DNA of 49,439 nucleotides from Planctomycetota bacterium (GTDB taxonomy: Bacteria > Planctomycetota > Planctomycetia > Pirellulales > Pirellulaceae). Each line of letters begins with the position of its first letter. Position 1 is the stretch's first letter. The translations under genes were made by a program, and so were the position numbers. Under the pieces are notes generated by a model. The model did no database searches. It worked only from the letters and a program-made list of their open reading frames with translations, and was not told where the DNA came from. The stretch is taken from contig JAJDEH010000238.1 in NCBI GenBank assembly GCA_029259935.1, positions 1-49,439 of the forward strand, written 5' to 3'. Shown piece by piece: positions 7,275 through 16,473 of this stretch.

Positions 7275-9236
7275 ATGAACTTTCGACTGTTGAGCAAATT
7301 GCTGGGCATTGTCGCGATGCTGATCGGCGTGACGATGATCTTTAGTCTGCCGTTTGGCTTCCCCGCGCTGGGGCATCGCGCGGCCCGACACCACGACTAT
7401 CACGAGTTTGCGATCGAAGAATTGCAAACCGAATCGCTCGGCCTGATCGCGCTATCGATCAGCATCGCCGTTTGTTTCGCGGTCGGCGGTTTGTTGATGT
7501 GGTATGGCCGCGAGGCGGAAGGTCGGTTGTTTCGCAAAGAGGCGATGGCGGTCGTCGGTTTAAGCTGGGTACTCGCCACGATGCTAGGCGCCCTGCCCTT
7601 TTTGCTGGCCGGCGTAGGCTACATGCCCGCGGTCCGAATCAGCAATGAGGAACAGACTCCTCAGAGCGAACACGAAAGAACCCCTCTTCTCTACAACAAG
7701 ACCGCCATCAATCTGCAATGGAAGCCGAAGAAGGAACTCACACCCGACCAGTACACCGTAGTGCGCGCCTTACTGATCGAAGAACGAGAGCGAGAGCAAG
7801 AACGAGAAGACGATCCGAAAGAGTACGATTACATCAAGCGGGCCCACGGAGTGAATCTTGCAGAATTGAAAAAGAGGGTCGGTCCGTCGATCGATCCAGA
7901 TGAGGTGCTTCGCAACTTGGCGAACAGCGATCCCCAGTGGCAAGAATATCTTCTCTTTCCCGGCAACGACCCCGCGGCGCGCGGTCGAGAGGCCAACTAC
8001 CGAATCGCCTGGATTCGAATGGGAATCGTCGACAGCTTGTTTGAATCGCAGTCGGGATTCAGCACCACCGGCGCGACGATCATTCAAAAGCTGGAAGATC
8101 CCGTTTTAGTGCCGCACTGCATTCTGTTCTGGCGCAGCAGCACGCACTTTCTAGGTGGGCTGGGCATCATCGTGTTGTTCGTGGTGATTCTGGGACAGGG
8201 CTCGGCCGGCAAAGCGCTGATGCGGGCTGAAATGCCCGGCCCCACGAAAGAAGGCTCCACGCCGCTGATGCAAGAAACGGCGGTTCGCTTTGCCCTGATC
8301 TATTGCGCGTTGAATGCGATCTTGGCGATATTGCTGTTGTTCTGTGGGATGTCGCTGTTCGACGCGCTATGCCACGCGTTTGGCACCATGGCCACGGGTG
8401 GCTTCAGCAACTACGACAGCAGCTTGGGCGCGTTTAACACCACTCCCGCCGTGGACTATTTCGTCACACTCTTCATGTTGCTGGCGGGGACTAATTTTAC
8501 ACTGCTGTTGCTAGTGGTTTTGCGGCAGCCCGGCAAGTTGCTGGCCGACGTCGAGTGGCGAACTTATATGGGCTTGGTGATCACGGTCACCGTGCTGGTC
8601 ATTTTTTTTGGCCTTGTTCGTAACGACTTCAACAATCTTCCGGATGCCATTCGCTACTCGCTGTTCCAGGTCGTTTCCATCATTACGACCACCGGCTACG
8701 GCACTCATGATTTCGACGGCTGGTCGAACTTCGGGCGAGCAGCGCTGTTGATCTTGATGTTCGTGGGTGGCTGCGCCGGCAGTACCGGCGGCGGCATGAA
8801 GGTCATCCGGCACATTCTGTTTGTGAAAATTCTGCGGCTGGAAATTGAACAGGCTTATCATCCGCGGGTCGTGCGTCCCCTGCGACTAGGCGGAAAGCCG
8901 GTCGACGATCCGGGTTTGCGGCGCAATATCCTGGTCTATTTTTCGCTCATCCTAATCATCTTCATTTTGAGTTGGCTGTTCGTGGTTACCGTGGAGCCCA
9001 ACGAAACGTGGGGCATCGCGGACAAGCCGCCGGCCAAGCTGATCGATAGCGCCAGCGCCGTGGCCGCATCACTAAACAACATCGGTCCCGGCTTGGGCAT
9101 CGTCGGCGCGAGCAAAAACTATGCGCACTTCAGCCCGGTGAACAAGACGTTATTCACTTGGCTGATGATGATCGGCCGGCTGGAGATCTTTTCGATTCTG
9201 GTACTGTTCGTTCCCGGTTTCTGGCGTGATCGGTGA
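7275..9236 (+). CDS. trkH: Trk potassium transporter membrane subunit with large loop insertion
   Basis: K+ channel-like subunit of the Trk system in the inner membrane. Four selectivity-filter repeats are visible: SGFSTTGAT, FGTMATGGF, ITTTGYGTH and LNNIGPGLG. Transmembrane helices flank each. The protein is 653 aa from ATG 7275 (MNFRLLSK), against about 480-500 for ordinary TrkH. The surplus is a hydrophilic, charge-rich segment at about residues 120-245, between the third membrane helix (TMLGALPFLLAGV) and the first pore loop; it includes EEREREQEREDDPKEYDY. The start at 7254 is possible but adds only seven residues. It pairs with trkA upstream. Confidence 0.92.
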   Translation: MNFRLLSKLLGIVAMLIGVTMIFSLPFGFPALGHRAARHHDYHEFAIEELQTESLGLIALSISIAVCFAVGGLLMWYGREAEGRLFRKEAMAVVGLSWVLATMLGALPFLLAGVGYMPAVRISNEEQTPQSEHERTPLLYNKTAINLQWKPKKELTPDQYTVVRALLIEEREREQEREDDPKEYDYIKRAHGVNLAELKKRVGPSIDPDEVLRNLANSDPQWQEYLLFPGNDPAARGREANYRIAWIRMGIVDSLFESQSGFSTTGATIIQKLEDPVLVPHCILFWRSSTHFLGGLGIIVLFVVILGQGSAGKALMRAEMPGPTKEGSTPLMQETAVRFALIYCALNAILAILLLFCGMSLFDALCHAFGTMATGGFSNYDSSLGAFNTTPAVDYFVTLFMLLAGTNFTLLLLVVLRQPGKLLADVEWRTYMGLVITVTVLVIFFGLVRNDFNNLPDAIRYSLFQVVSIITTTGYGTHDFDGWSNFGRAALLILMFVGGCAGSTGGGMKVIRHILFVKILRLEIEQAYHPRVVRPLRLGGKPVDDPGLRRNILVYFSLILIIFILSWLFVVTVEPNETWGIADKPPAKLIDSASAVAASLNNIGPGLGIVGASKNYAHFSPVNKTLFTWLMMIGRLEIFSILVLFVPGFWRDR

Positions 9237-9413
9237 CCGGTTGTCGTTGTAAATCGAGCGACATCGCTCAGTTTCCCCCTTGCCAAAGGACTGCTTGAGC
9301 GGATCCTGGGGGCGTAGCTTCGGCTCCGTCCACGCATGTTTGACCTGCCGATGGCAAGAATTGCCGTGTCTCGACGAATCATGTAAGTAACGCACTCACT
9401 CAATTAGCCCGCC

Positions 9414-10376
9414 ATGACCGACGACTGTTCCATCAAGGTTACCGACCTGCACAAGACGTACCAGGAAGGCTTAGTCTTTAAAAAGCGTCTCCAGGCTCTC
9501 CAAGGTGTTTCGCTGTCGGTTGGCCAAGGGGAGGTCTTCGGATTGCTGGGTCCCAATGGCGCCGGCAAAACGACGTTTATCAAGATTCTGCTGGGAATCG
9601 TCCGCAAGACCAGCGGTACCGCCAAGCTGCTGGGCCGGCCGGCCGGCAGCCGGGTGGGCCGTCGCCAAGTAGGTTACCTATCGGAAAACATGCGTTTCCC
9701 GCCTTATCACACTGCCCTGTCGGCGCTGAGTCTGTTCGGGCGTTTGAGCGGAATGTCCGGAACGGCGATTCGCGCAAAGAGAATGGAACTGTTGGAAATG
9801 GTCGGGCTGGCCCACCGCATCAAGGATCCGGTTCGAAAATACTCCAAGGGCATGTTGCAGCGACTGGGGCTGGCACAGGCTCTAATCCACGACCCGCAAG
9901 TCGTTTTTCTAGACGAGCCGACCGACGGCCTCGACCCGGTCGGCCGAGCGGATGTGCGAAACATCATTCAAGACCTCAAGAAACAGGGGCGTACCGTGTT
10001 TCTCAACAGCCATTTGTTGCAAGAAGTTGAAATGGTGTGTGACCGCGTGGCAATTCTACAAAAGGGGCGGCTACGGCTAGTGGGTGACGTGGACGAAATC
10101 GCCTCCAAGGTCGGCTCGGACGACATCCTCCTCCAACTGGAGATGACGGGCGATGGAGTGGCTGCCGAAACGGCACTGGCCGGCCATGAAATCGTCGAGT
10201 CACAGGTGGTTGGCGAGAACCGGTTTGCCATGGTCGTGCGGCTGCAGAGTCAACAAGACGTCGACCTTTGCGTCGATCGGCTGCGCGCTGCGGGGATCAG
10301 CATTGTCAGTCTCGCGCCGCGGCGGTTTACGCTTGAAGAAGCCTTCATGCAGGTGGTGAAAGAAACCGAAGAATGA
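9414..10376 (+). CDS. ABC transporter ATP-binding protein
   Basis: Nucleotide-binding subunit of an ABC-2 type exporter. The 320 aa protein has Walker A LLGPNGAGKTTFIK (about residues 44-57), signature YSKGMLQRLGLAQAL (about 143), and Walker B VVFLDEPTDGLDPVG (about 162). A 100-residue C-terminal extension ending in TLEEAFMQVV is typical of drug/lipid/Nos-type exporters. Its stop overlaps the start of the permease by four bases (ATGA), so the two are translationally coupled. The 177 bases between trkH and this gene hold only a small GAGCG/CGCTC hairpin and a C-rich tract. Confidence 0.92.
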   Translation: MTDDCSIKVTDLHKTYQEGLVFKKRLQALQGVSLSVGQGEVFGLLGPNGAGKTTFIKILLGIVRKTSGTAKLLGRPAGSRVGRRQVGYLSENMRFPPYHTALSALSLFGRLSGMSGTAIRAKRMELLEMVGLAHRIKDPVRKYSKGMLQRLGLAQALIHDPQVVFLDEPTDGLDPVGRADVRNIIQDLKKQGRTVFLNSHLLQEVEMVCDRVAILQKGRLRLVGDVDEIASKVGSDDILLQLEMTGDGVAAETALAGHEIVESQVVGENRFAMVVRLQSQQDVDLCVDRLRAAGISIVSLAPRRFTLEEAFMQVVKETEE

Positions 10377-12673
10377 GCGCCTATCTTGCCATCATCCTGG
10401 ATTCGTTTCACGAGGCGTTCGCGTCCCGATTGCTGTGGCTATTACTAATCCTAATCACCATCGCGCTGGCGCTCATCGCGCCGCTTGGCTATCGGCTGGA
10501 ACTGAATACCGAATTCCGCCAGGGTGACATTCGTGACGCCAGAGAATTGGCGCAAGATCTGCAAAAGGCGGATAAGGACTCGCCCGCGGGACGTATTTGG
10601 CTGTCGCTCGACAAAGAAAAGCGAATGCGAATGGGGCAGATTGCCAAGGACGAGGAACCGCGCGGTCGCGAACAATTTAAGGGGCGTTCCGATCTGGCCA
10701 AAGCGCTGAACGAACTGCTTGACGAGCAGCCTTTGTATAGCGAGGTCGTTTGGAAGAACCGCAAGTTGAGCGACGAACTTGAGGAACTCACCAAGCAACC
10801 CGCCGACAAACTCTCCAAGTCCAACTTGGCCCGCCGGAACCGTTTGCTTATCGAGTCGGACTTGAAGCGTCATTTCCGCACTCGCTCGAAAGAAGAGGTG
10901 CAAATCTGCTACCTGGGTTACGACATTTTCCCATCCCTGCCCTATGGCCAGCACGAGGTCACCCAATTTATTGAAGTCTGGGTGATCCCCACGCTGATGA
11001 GTTTCCTGATCGGCTGGATTGCGATCATTGTCGCCGTCGCCGTGACCGCGCCGATCATTCCCGACATGTTTCAGCCGGGAACACTGCATGTGCTGCTCAG
11101 CAAACCGCTGTCCCGGTCGTTGTTGTTCCTGTCGAAGTTCGTCGGCGGTTGCGCCTTCATCTTGCTGAATGTGACGTATTTGATCGTCGGCTTTTGGCTA
11201 ATCGCGGGCCTTCGCTTTGGCATTTGGAATCACGGGTTTCTCAAATGCATCCCCATCTTTCTATTCTTGTTCTCGATTTACTATTCGGTGTCCGCGTTTG
11301 CCGGAGCGATTTGGCGAAATGCCATTGTGGCGATGGTGGTCGCCGCGGTGTTTGGGATCCTGTGTTTTTGGGTTGGCTTCTCCAAGGCGCTTGTCGAAGA
11401 AGTCTTCATCAAATCGCAGCGGATCGTGAAGGTCTTGCCGGTCAAGGATGAGATTGTCAGCTTGAATGAACAAGGAGAGACCAAAATATGGAACAGCGAA
11501 GCGAATGAGTGGCGTTCGATTTTCATGTCGAGCGGCAGACCCAATCCGCGAACGCTGGGACCGATTTACGATGCAAAAGGCGATCAGTTGTTGGCGGCCC
11601 GCCGACATAACCTGGGGTTTGGCCGCTTCATGTTCTTTAATCCCAAGCTGCAGTACGGGCCGCGCGAACAGGAATGGACGGTGGCGGATGGACCAGACCT
11701 GCCGCCGGCGACGTTCGAATTGTTGGCCGAACCGTCGGGCCGGCTGCTGGCCGTGACCGAAATGGGCATCTATCGCTTGACTGGAAATGTCGACGAGAAG
11801 ACTCAACAAAGCAACAATTTGTTGAACTTGATTCCGCAGAATTTGCGCAAGTCGCTGCCCTTCGGCGGCGGTCCGTTTCGCGATGCGGGCCCGAATCCTC
11901 GTTTGTCGTTGGGCGAGCCCAATGCCGCCGCCATCAATGCCGCGGACGGCCGCATTGTGGTTTATGGACAAGGGACGTTGAGTACTCTGCTGCCGGATTC
12001 CAAGGGACAGTTTGAGTACGGAGTGTCCCGCGAGATTGAAGGAGACCAGGGACAAGGCGCGGCTTTGGCCTTCGGCGGCGATTTGATACTACTGGCCCGT
12101 AGCGAGGGCCAAATGCAATTGCTGGACGCAAAGACGTTGAACACCGTCGACACCATCGAGCCTGAGCCGTCCAGCCGGCCGCGTTTCTTGACCGCATCGC
12201 CCGACGGCCAATGGCTGGCGATCGTTTTTCAAAGCGGCAACCTATGGTTGATGGACAACGATTCGAAAGCGCTGCGGCGGGCCCCAGTGACCGGCCAAGG
12301 CTCCATCTATGCCGCGACCTTTACCCCAGACGGATCGCTGCTGGTGGCCGACCGGGGAACGCGGATCACACGCTATAACTTGTCCGACGGCCAGCACCAG
12401 CGAATCTGCGTCCCGCCGCTGAGCGTCATAGAGATCGCCTATCACTACGTCATCGTGCCGATCCACACGGTGTTTCCCAAGCCTTCCGAACTAAGCAATA
12501 CCGTCCAGTATTTGCTGACCGACGAAACCACGACCGACATGGGAACGGCGCGAACCGACCTGCAAGCCGCTCATGCCGAATTGCGCCCGTGGGATCCGGT
12601 GTGGACCAGCGCTATTTTCGTCGCCGTCATGCTGCTGGTCTCTTGCCTGTACATCGAGCGGAAAGAGTTTTAG
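10373..12673 (+). CDS. ABC-2 type permease with extracytoplasmic beta-propeller insertion
   Basis: Membrane partner of the preceding ATPase. The 766 aa protein has one helix at residues 15-38, a charged 155-residue loop, then about four helices between residues 200 and 345 (for example LMSFLIGWIAIIVAVAVTAP, IPIFLFLFSIYYSVSAFAGA), and a final helix near 740-760. Between residues 350 and 690 lies a beta-rich domain with recurring blades: VTEMGIYRLTG, INAADGRIVVYGQGT, LILLARSEGQMQLLDAKT, LTASPDGQWLAIVFQSGNLWLMD and ATFTPDGSLLVADRGTRITRYN. This reads as a WD40/PQQ-like propeller. With six helices and an inside N-terminus, both large loops would face the periplasm. Cargo unknown. Confidence 0.8.
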   Translation: MSAYLAIILDSFHEAFASRLLWLLLILITIALALIAPLGYRLELNTEFRQGDIRDARELAQDLQKADKDSPAGRIWLSLDKEKRMRMGQIAKDEEPRGREQFKGRSDLAKALNELLDEQPLYSEVVWKNRKLSDELEELTKQPADKLSKSNLARRNRLLIESDLKRHFRTRSKEEVQICYLGYDIFPSLPYGQHEVTQFIEVWVIPTLMSFLIGWIAIIVAVAVTAPIIPDMFQPGTLHVLLSKPLSRSLLFLSKFVGGCAFILLNVTYLIVGFWLIAGLRFGIWNHGFLKCIPIFLFLFSIYYSVSAFAGAIWRNAIVAMVVAAVFGILCFWVGFSKALVEEVFIKSQRIVKVLPVKDEIVSLNEQGETKIWNSEANEWRSIFMSSGRPNPRTLGPIYDAKGDQLLAARRHNLGFGRFMFFNPKLQYGPREQEWTVADGPDLPPATFELLAEPSGRLLAVTEMGIYRLTGNVDEKTQQSNNLLNLIPQNLRKSLPFGGGPFRDAGPNPRLSLGEPNAAAINAADGRIVVYGQGTLSTLLPDSKGQFEYGVSREIEGDQGQGAALAFGGDLILLARSEGQMQLLDAKTLNTVDTIEPEPSSRPRFLTASPDGQWLAIVFQSGNLWLMDNDSKALRRAPVTGQGSIYAATFTPDGSLLVADRGTRITRYNLSDGQHQRICVPPLSVIEIAYHYVIVPIHTVFPKPSELSNTVQYLLTDETTTDMGTARTDLQAAHAELRPWDPVWTSAIFVAVMLLVSCLYIERKEF

Positions 12674-12755
12674 CGAGGCCGTGCCTCAGACCAATACGAG
12701 CTATCGCTTGAGCTAGAAAATCCGCTCCCGTTTTTCGCGAAGGCAATACAGCAGT

Positions 12756-13487
12756 TCAGTTCGCGCCAATTGTATCCAGCACGGAGGCCTGCTGCTTGAT
12801 ATTGTCTTCCAATTCTTGCTTGAGTTCAGATGCCTCACCCGCGCGGCGTGCCAGTTCGTCAAGCCATGCTCGGGTCTTGATCTTGACTTGCCAAACCTGC
12901 TGCTCGGTCTTTCCCTTGCGCCGCTGGGTAGTCGTAACGCCTTTGGCAACCACGCCCTCTTTGACCGGAAAGTTTCCCCGGTAGATGTCCGCCATGAACT
13001 GCTTCGTTAGCGGGCCATCGTAGACCATTTCGGCCGTATCAAGATGTCCAAAGTGATCTTGAAAGTGGCGAGGCGGGACAAACCCTTGATCGCATAAGTA
13101 GATGTCAAAGAGTCTTAGTTCTTTCGGTTCGTTATCGCGATGAAGGCCCGAAAAAGTATGTGCGCCGAAGAACTCGCAGAAGGCGACAAGAGACTTGACG
13201 TTTCGATACTCTTTGTATCTGCGGACGCAAGCCAATAACGGATCGGCATATTTAGTCATAAACATCGAGACCGCCACGCCGAACAGCGGATTCTCGGTAT
13301 CAATTGCCCGCTTGCGAGTTCCAAATTGGCACCACCCCTCTTTCTGAGTCCACTTGAACTGAAGGTTGGAGCCATCGTACTTATGAAATGCCAGACACGG
13401 TTGATCGATCACTTCGTCGTCGGGGCCATCGATCGACGGGTACCGCGCCAAATTGGGGCGTTGTCGCCGTTGCTTTCGTCTAGCCAT
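12756..13487 (-). CDS. Stand-alone RNA ligase family protein (Rnl2-like nucleotidyltransferase domain)
   Basis: The 243 aa protein has the covalent nucleotidyltransferase motifs in order: motif I HKYDGSN with the adenylated lysine at K36, motif III LRLFDIYL, motif IV KEGVVAKG near residue 177, and motif V WQVKIKT near residue 200. An adenylation domain of this kind seals nicked or broken RNA using ATP. No C-terminal RNA-binding domain is visible beyond a short helical tail, and residues 1-15 are strongly basic. It lies alone, convergent with the ABC permease, and has no kinase/phosphatase or RtcB partner nearby. DNA ligase or capping activity is an alternative. The motif evidence is strong; substrate is unknown. 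Confidence 0.8.
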   Translation of the reverse strand: MARRKQRRQRPNLARYPSIDGPDDEVIDQPCLAFHKYDGSNLQFKWTQKEGWCQFGTRKRAIDTENPLFGVAVSMFMTKYADPLLACVRRYKEYRNVKSLVAFCEFFGAHTFSGLHRDNEPKELRLFDIYLCDQGFVPPRHFQDHFGHLDTAEMVYDGPLTKQFMADIYRGNFPVKEGVVAKGVTTTQRRKGKTEQQVWQVKIKTRAWLDELARRAGEASELKQELEDNIKQQASVLDTIGAN

Positions 13488-13605
13488 CGAGTCGATCCTG
13501 GGGGGCCGTGCAAATCAAGATTGAAGTAGGACACGGTCGCGTTGCTCAGGTTCGCCGAGGAACTGGACTGATTGAACAGCATGAATCGCTCGAAGAAACA
13601 CAAAC

Positions 13606-13638
13606 AGGCACGAAAATCGTTACTCTGTTTTCGTGCCT
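13606..13638. terminator. Strong 11-bp hairpin, likely bidirectional terminator
   Basis: AGGCACGAAAA and TTTTCGTGCCT pair perfectly around an 11-base loop. The A-rich arm and T-rich arm make it terminator-like on both strands. It lies 69 bases after the lipoprotein stop on the minus strand and about 120 bases upstream of the RNA ligase start, so it probably ends the lipoprotein transcript and isolates the ligase gene. Confidence 0.7.
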
Positions 13639-13706
13639 TGTTGTTTATTTCGTGGCCGTTTGGGCGATCAAGATTGTGCATGAACCATGCACGTTGCCTA
13701 AGGATG

Positions 13707-13967
13707 TCAGCAATTGCCGCCGCCACTGCCGAGCCACGACGGCGTTTGGCGAACGCTGGTCGCCGCAGTCTGTTGGGCGTATGCATTGGGCGGAGGCGTA
13801 TAGAAGTTTTGCGGCTTGGGCACCGCGCTGGCCGCGTGTTCGGCGGCATATTCGTTCTGCTGGCCACGGACGATCCCTGGTTGCGACGTGGCACAGCCTT
13901 GGCTCAAGATCGCCCCCAGCAGGCAAACACCGGAAAACAGTCCCTTCTTCCCCGAGAAAAACTTCAT
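13707..13967 (-). CDS. Small lipoprotein, 86 aa
   Basis: Start at ATG 13967, chosen because GGAGCG lies eight bases upstream and a signal peptide begins there (MKFFSGKKGLFSG). The hydrophobic stretch VCLLGAILSQGC ends in a lipobox-like cysteine near residue 25. The mature part is short, rich in Pro, Ala and Gln (PKPQNFYTPPPNAYAQQ), and ends in GSGGGNC. No domain is recognised. It is presumably membrane-anchored. It precedes a strong terminator, which supports a real single-gene unit. Confidence 0.65.
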   Translation of the reverse strand: MKFFSGKKGLFSGVCLLGAILSQGCATSQPGIVRGQQNEYAAEHAASAVPKPQNFYTPPPNAYAQQTAATSVRQTPSWLGSGGGNC

Positions 13968-14140
13968 TCGCTCGCTCCGAATCTTGTGACAATGGGTCTC
14001 AACACTCGAAGTTATCGACGCATTACTCCCGCTATCTTTGTGAAACCGTTTACACAAGCGCCACGCCGACGGGCGAAAGCAACCCAAGCGATGCAAGATA
14101 GCGGTCCGTGAAAGCTTGGCGGTCGTGCCGAAGCAGGCGG

Positions 14141-16405
14141 TTAGCGCCGCTTTTTCGTCCGCTTTTTGGCCCGCTTTTTCTTAGTTTTCCCGCGTTTCGC
14201 CGTCTTTTTCTTTTTCGCCTTGGCCTTCTTTCGCGCGACTTTGCTCGGCTTTCTCTTTTCAACCGATTTGACCAGGCGAAAATCCAACTGCCGACGATCG
14301 ACATCCACGTGGGCAATTTCGACCCGCACCAGGTCTCCCAAACGATAGCAGTTTCCCGCGCGGCGTCCCGTCAGCGTGTGAGCTTTGCTGTCATAATCGT
14401 AGTAGTCGTCCTGCATCGTTTGGACGCGGATCAGCCCCTCCGCCGGCAACTCAACCCCTTGAGCGAACAGGCCGTAATCCTCGACGCCGGTGATGACGGC
14501 ATCCAGTTGCTCGCCAATTTTGTGGCCCAGGAAGTTGAGCAGCTTGATCTTGATCAACTCCCGTTCGGCCTTTTCCGCCCGTTGTTCGCGATCGCTGCAG
14601 AGTTCGCCCAGCAGCAACATTTCGTCGTAATTTTGCGGAGGCCGTTTGCCGCGGGCCAGCGCATCGAACATGCGGTGAATTTCGAGATCCGGATAGCGGC
14701 GGATCGGCGACGTGAAGTGACAGTAGTGCCTAGTGCCCAGCGCGTAGTGCTCTTCCTCTTCGGGACTGTAACAGGCTTTGGTCATCGATCGCAGCACGGC
14801 ATAATTCACGGCGTGCGCGGCCGGCTTGCCGGCGACCTCTTCGATCACTTTCTTGATCTCGAAGCGGCTCTCCAGATTGCCGCAATCAAAACCCAACTCG
14901 CGAACGAAGTTCGTCAAGTCCTTCAGCTTGCGGCGGACCGGCGGCCGATGAACACGCCGCAAGAAGAACAGATCCTGCTTGTCCAATAACTGCGCCACGG
15001 CTTCGTTGGCCGCCAGCATGAACTCCTCAATGACCTGATGGCTTTCGGTGTTCTCCACCGTGTGCGCGCCGCGGACGTGTCCGTCGCGATCCAGATCGAT
15101 CTTGACCTCGGGCAAGGTTAACTCGATAGCCCCGCCGTCCAAGCGTCGCCGCCGGAGGATCATCGCCAGTTCGTGCATTCGGCCGACGAGCGTGAATACG
15201 TCAACTGAAAGCTTTTGCTTCCAATTTTCGCGGTCCGCCAAATAGTCATCGACCTCTTCGTAGGTGAATCGATGTTGGCTCTTGATCGCGCCGTTGAATA
15301 CTTCGGCATCGATCGGAACGCCGTCTTCAGAGAATTCAATGAAGACGGATTTCGTGAACCGCACGCGCTTCGGCTGCAAGCTGGCCAAGTTGTTCGAGAT
15401 GATTTCCGGCAACATCGGCACTACGCGGTCGGGCAGATAGACGCTGGTCGCGCGTTGGCGGGCTTCGTCATCAAGCAACGTGCCGGGCCGCACAAAATGC
15501 GAAACGTCGGCGATATGCACGCCCAGTTTCCAATGGTTGTTTTCAATCCGTTCCAACGAAATGGCATCGTCGAAATCGCGAGCGTCTTTGGGATCGATCG
15601 TGAGGACAACCATGTCGGTAAAGTCGTGTCGGCCGTCAGTGATCGCTTCGTCAAAGTCCTCCGCCTGCTGCCGAGCGACCTCCAGCACTTCTTCGGGAAA
15701 GCTCTCTGGCAATTTGAATTCACGCATGATCAACTGCGTGTCGACACCGGGCGTGCCGTGCTTGCCCAACACTTCGACGATCACGCCTTCGCCATCGTGG
15801 ATGTGCGACGGAAACCGCACCATTTCAATGACGACTTTGTCGCCTTCACCGGCGCGTTTCGCTCCCGCGTCGCCGACCAAAATCGGCTGAACAAACACCG
15901 TGCCGTCCACTCGCACGAATCCGAGTCCTTCGCGTTCCAGATACGTGCCGACGAACTGGTGCGTATCGCGCTCCAACACTTCCGCGATCTCGCCCCGTTG
16001 CCGATCCGAATCACCTCGGCGACTGCCTCTTTTCAGCCGCACGGCCACAACATCGCCGTCCGCGGCGTCCAGTGTCCGATTGGCCGAGATGTAGATGTCG
16101 TTTTCGCGCGAACCGGGAGTCGCCCCGCGGGGCCGCACGAATCCGTATCCGCCCGCAGCCCGGCGAAAGGTGCCCACGACCTGCCGCACCTCAGGCTTTT
16201 GCGTGGCGGCCGGCAGAACGAGATGGTTGGCCCCGTAACTCAGTTTTCCTTCTCGAACGAGCCTTTTTACCGTCTTTTTGACGTCCCGAAACTGCTCCTT
16301 GGGAAGTTCCAGCCGCTGGGCAATCATTCGCGGCTTGACAGGCTTGTACTTGGTTTCGTTGACGTGATTGATGATCAAATGTTCTAGTTCAATTTCTTCT
16401 TCCAT
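14141..16405 (-). CDS. rnr: Ribonuclease R
   Basis: Processive 3'-5' exoribonuclease of the RNB family, degrading structured RNA. The 754 aa protein has an N-terminal winged-helix region (residues 1-60), cold-shock OB segments (GGYGFVRPRG, GLGFVRVDG), the RNB catalytic core with metal-binding DPKDARDFDDAISLE, and HYCHFTSPIRRYPDL, then an S1 domain starting GEQLDAVITGVEDYGLFA. The last 40 residues are almost entirely Lys/Arg/Ala, a basic tail known in other RNase R proteins and likely to bind RNA or ribosomes. No clear Shine-Dalgarno precedes the ATG. It is the nearest minus-strand gene upstream of the lipoprotein and the RNA ligase. Confidence 0.95.
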   Translation of the reverse strand: MEEEIELEHLIINHVNETKYKPVKPRMIAQRLELPKEQFRDVKKTVKRLVREGKLSYGANHLVLPAATQKPEVRQVVGTFRRAAGGYGFVRPRGATPGSRENDIYISANRTLDAADGDVVAVRLKRGSRRGDSDRQRGEIAEVLERDTHQFVGTYLEREGLGFVRVDGTVFVQPILVGDAGAKRAGEGDKVVIEMVRFPSHIHDGEGVIVEVLGKHGTPGVDTQLIMREFKLPESFPEEVLEVARQQAEDFDEAITDGRHDFTDMVVLTIDPKDARDFDDAISLERIENNHWKLGVHIADVSHFVRPGTLLDDEARQRATSVYLPDRVVPMLPEIISNNLASLQPKRVRFTKSVFIEFSEDGVPIDAEVFNGAIKSQHRFTYEEVDDYLADRENWKQKLSVDVFTLVGRMHELAMILRRRRLDGGAIELTLPEVKIDLDRDGHVRGAHTVENTESHQVIEEFMLAANEAVAQLLDKQDLFFLRRVHRPPVRRKLKDLTNFVRELGFDCGNLESRFEIKKVIEEVAGKPAAHAVNYAVLRSMTKACYSPEEEEHYALGTRHYCHFTSPIRRYPDLEIHRMFDALARGKRPPQNYDEMLLLGELCSDREQRAEKAERELIKIKLLNFLGHKIGEQLDAVITGVEDYGLFAQGVELPAEGLIRVQTMQDDYYDYDSKAHTLTGRRAGNCYRLGDLVRVEIAHVDVDRRQLDFRLVKSVEKRKPSKVARKKAKAKKKKTAKRGKTKKKRAKKRTKKRR

Positions 16406-16473
16406 GACGGTACTGTAACCCGCTCGTGCAATATCGTCTATTGGAGTGGGCGCTGATCAGTACCCAGCCGGCT

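Noticed and set aside
14108..16387. Long open frames on the plus strand (14108-14989 and 15215-16387)
   Set aside because: They lie antisense to RNase R, whose motifs are complete; their translations resemble no family and have the codon pattern of a shadow frame.
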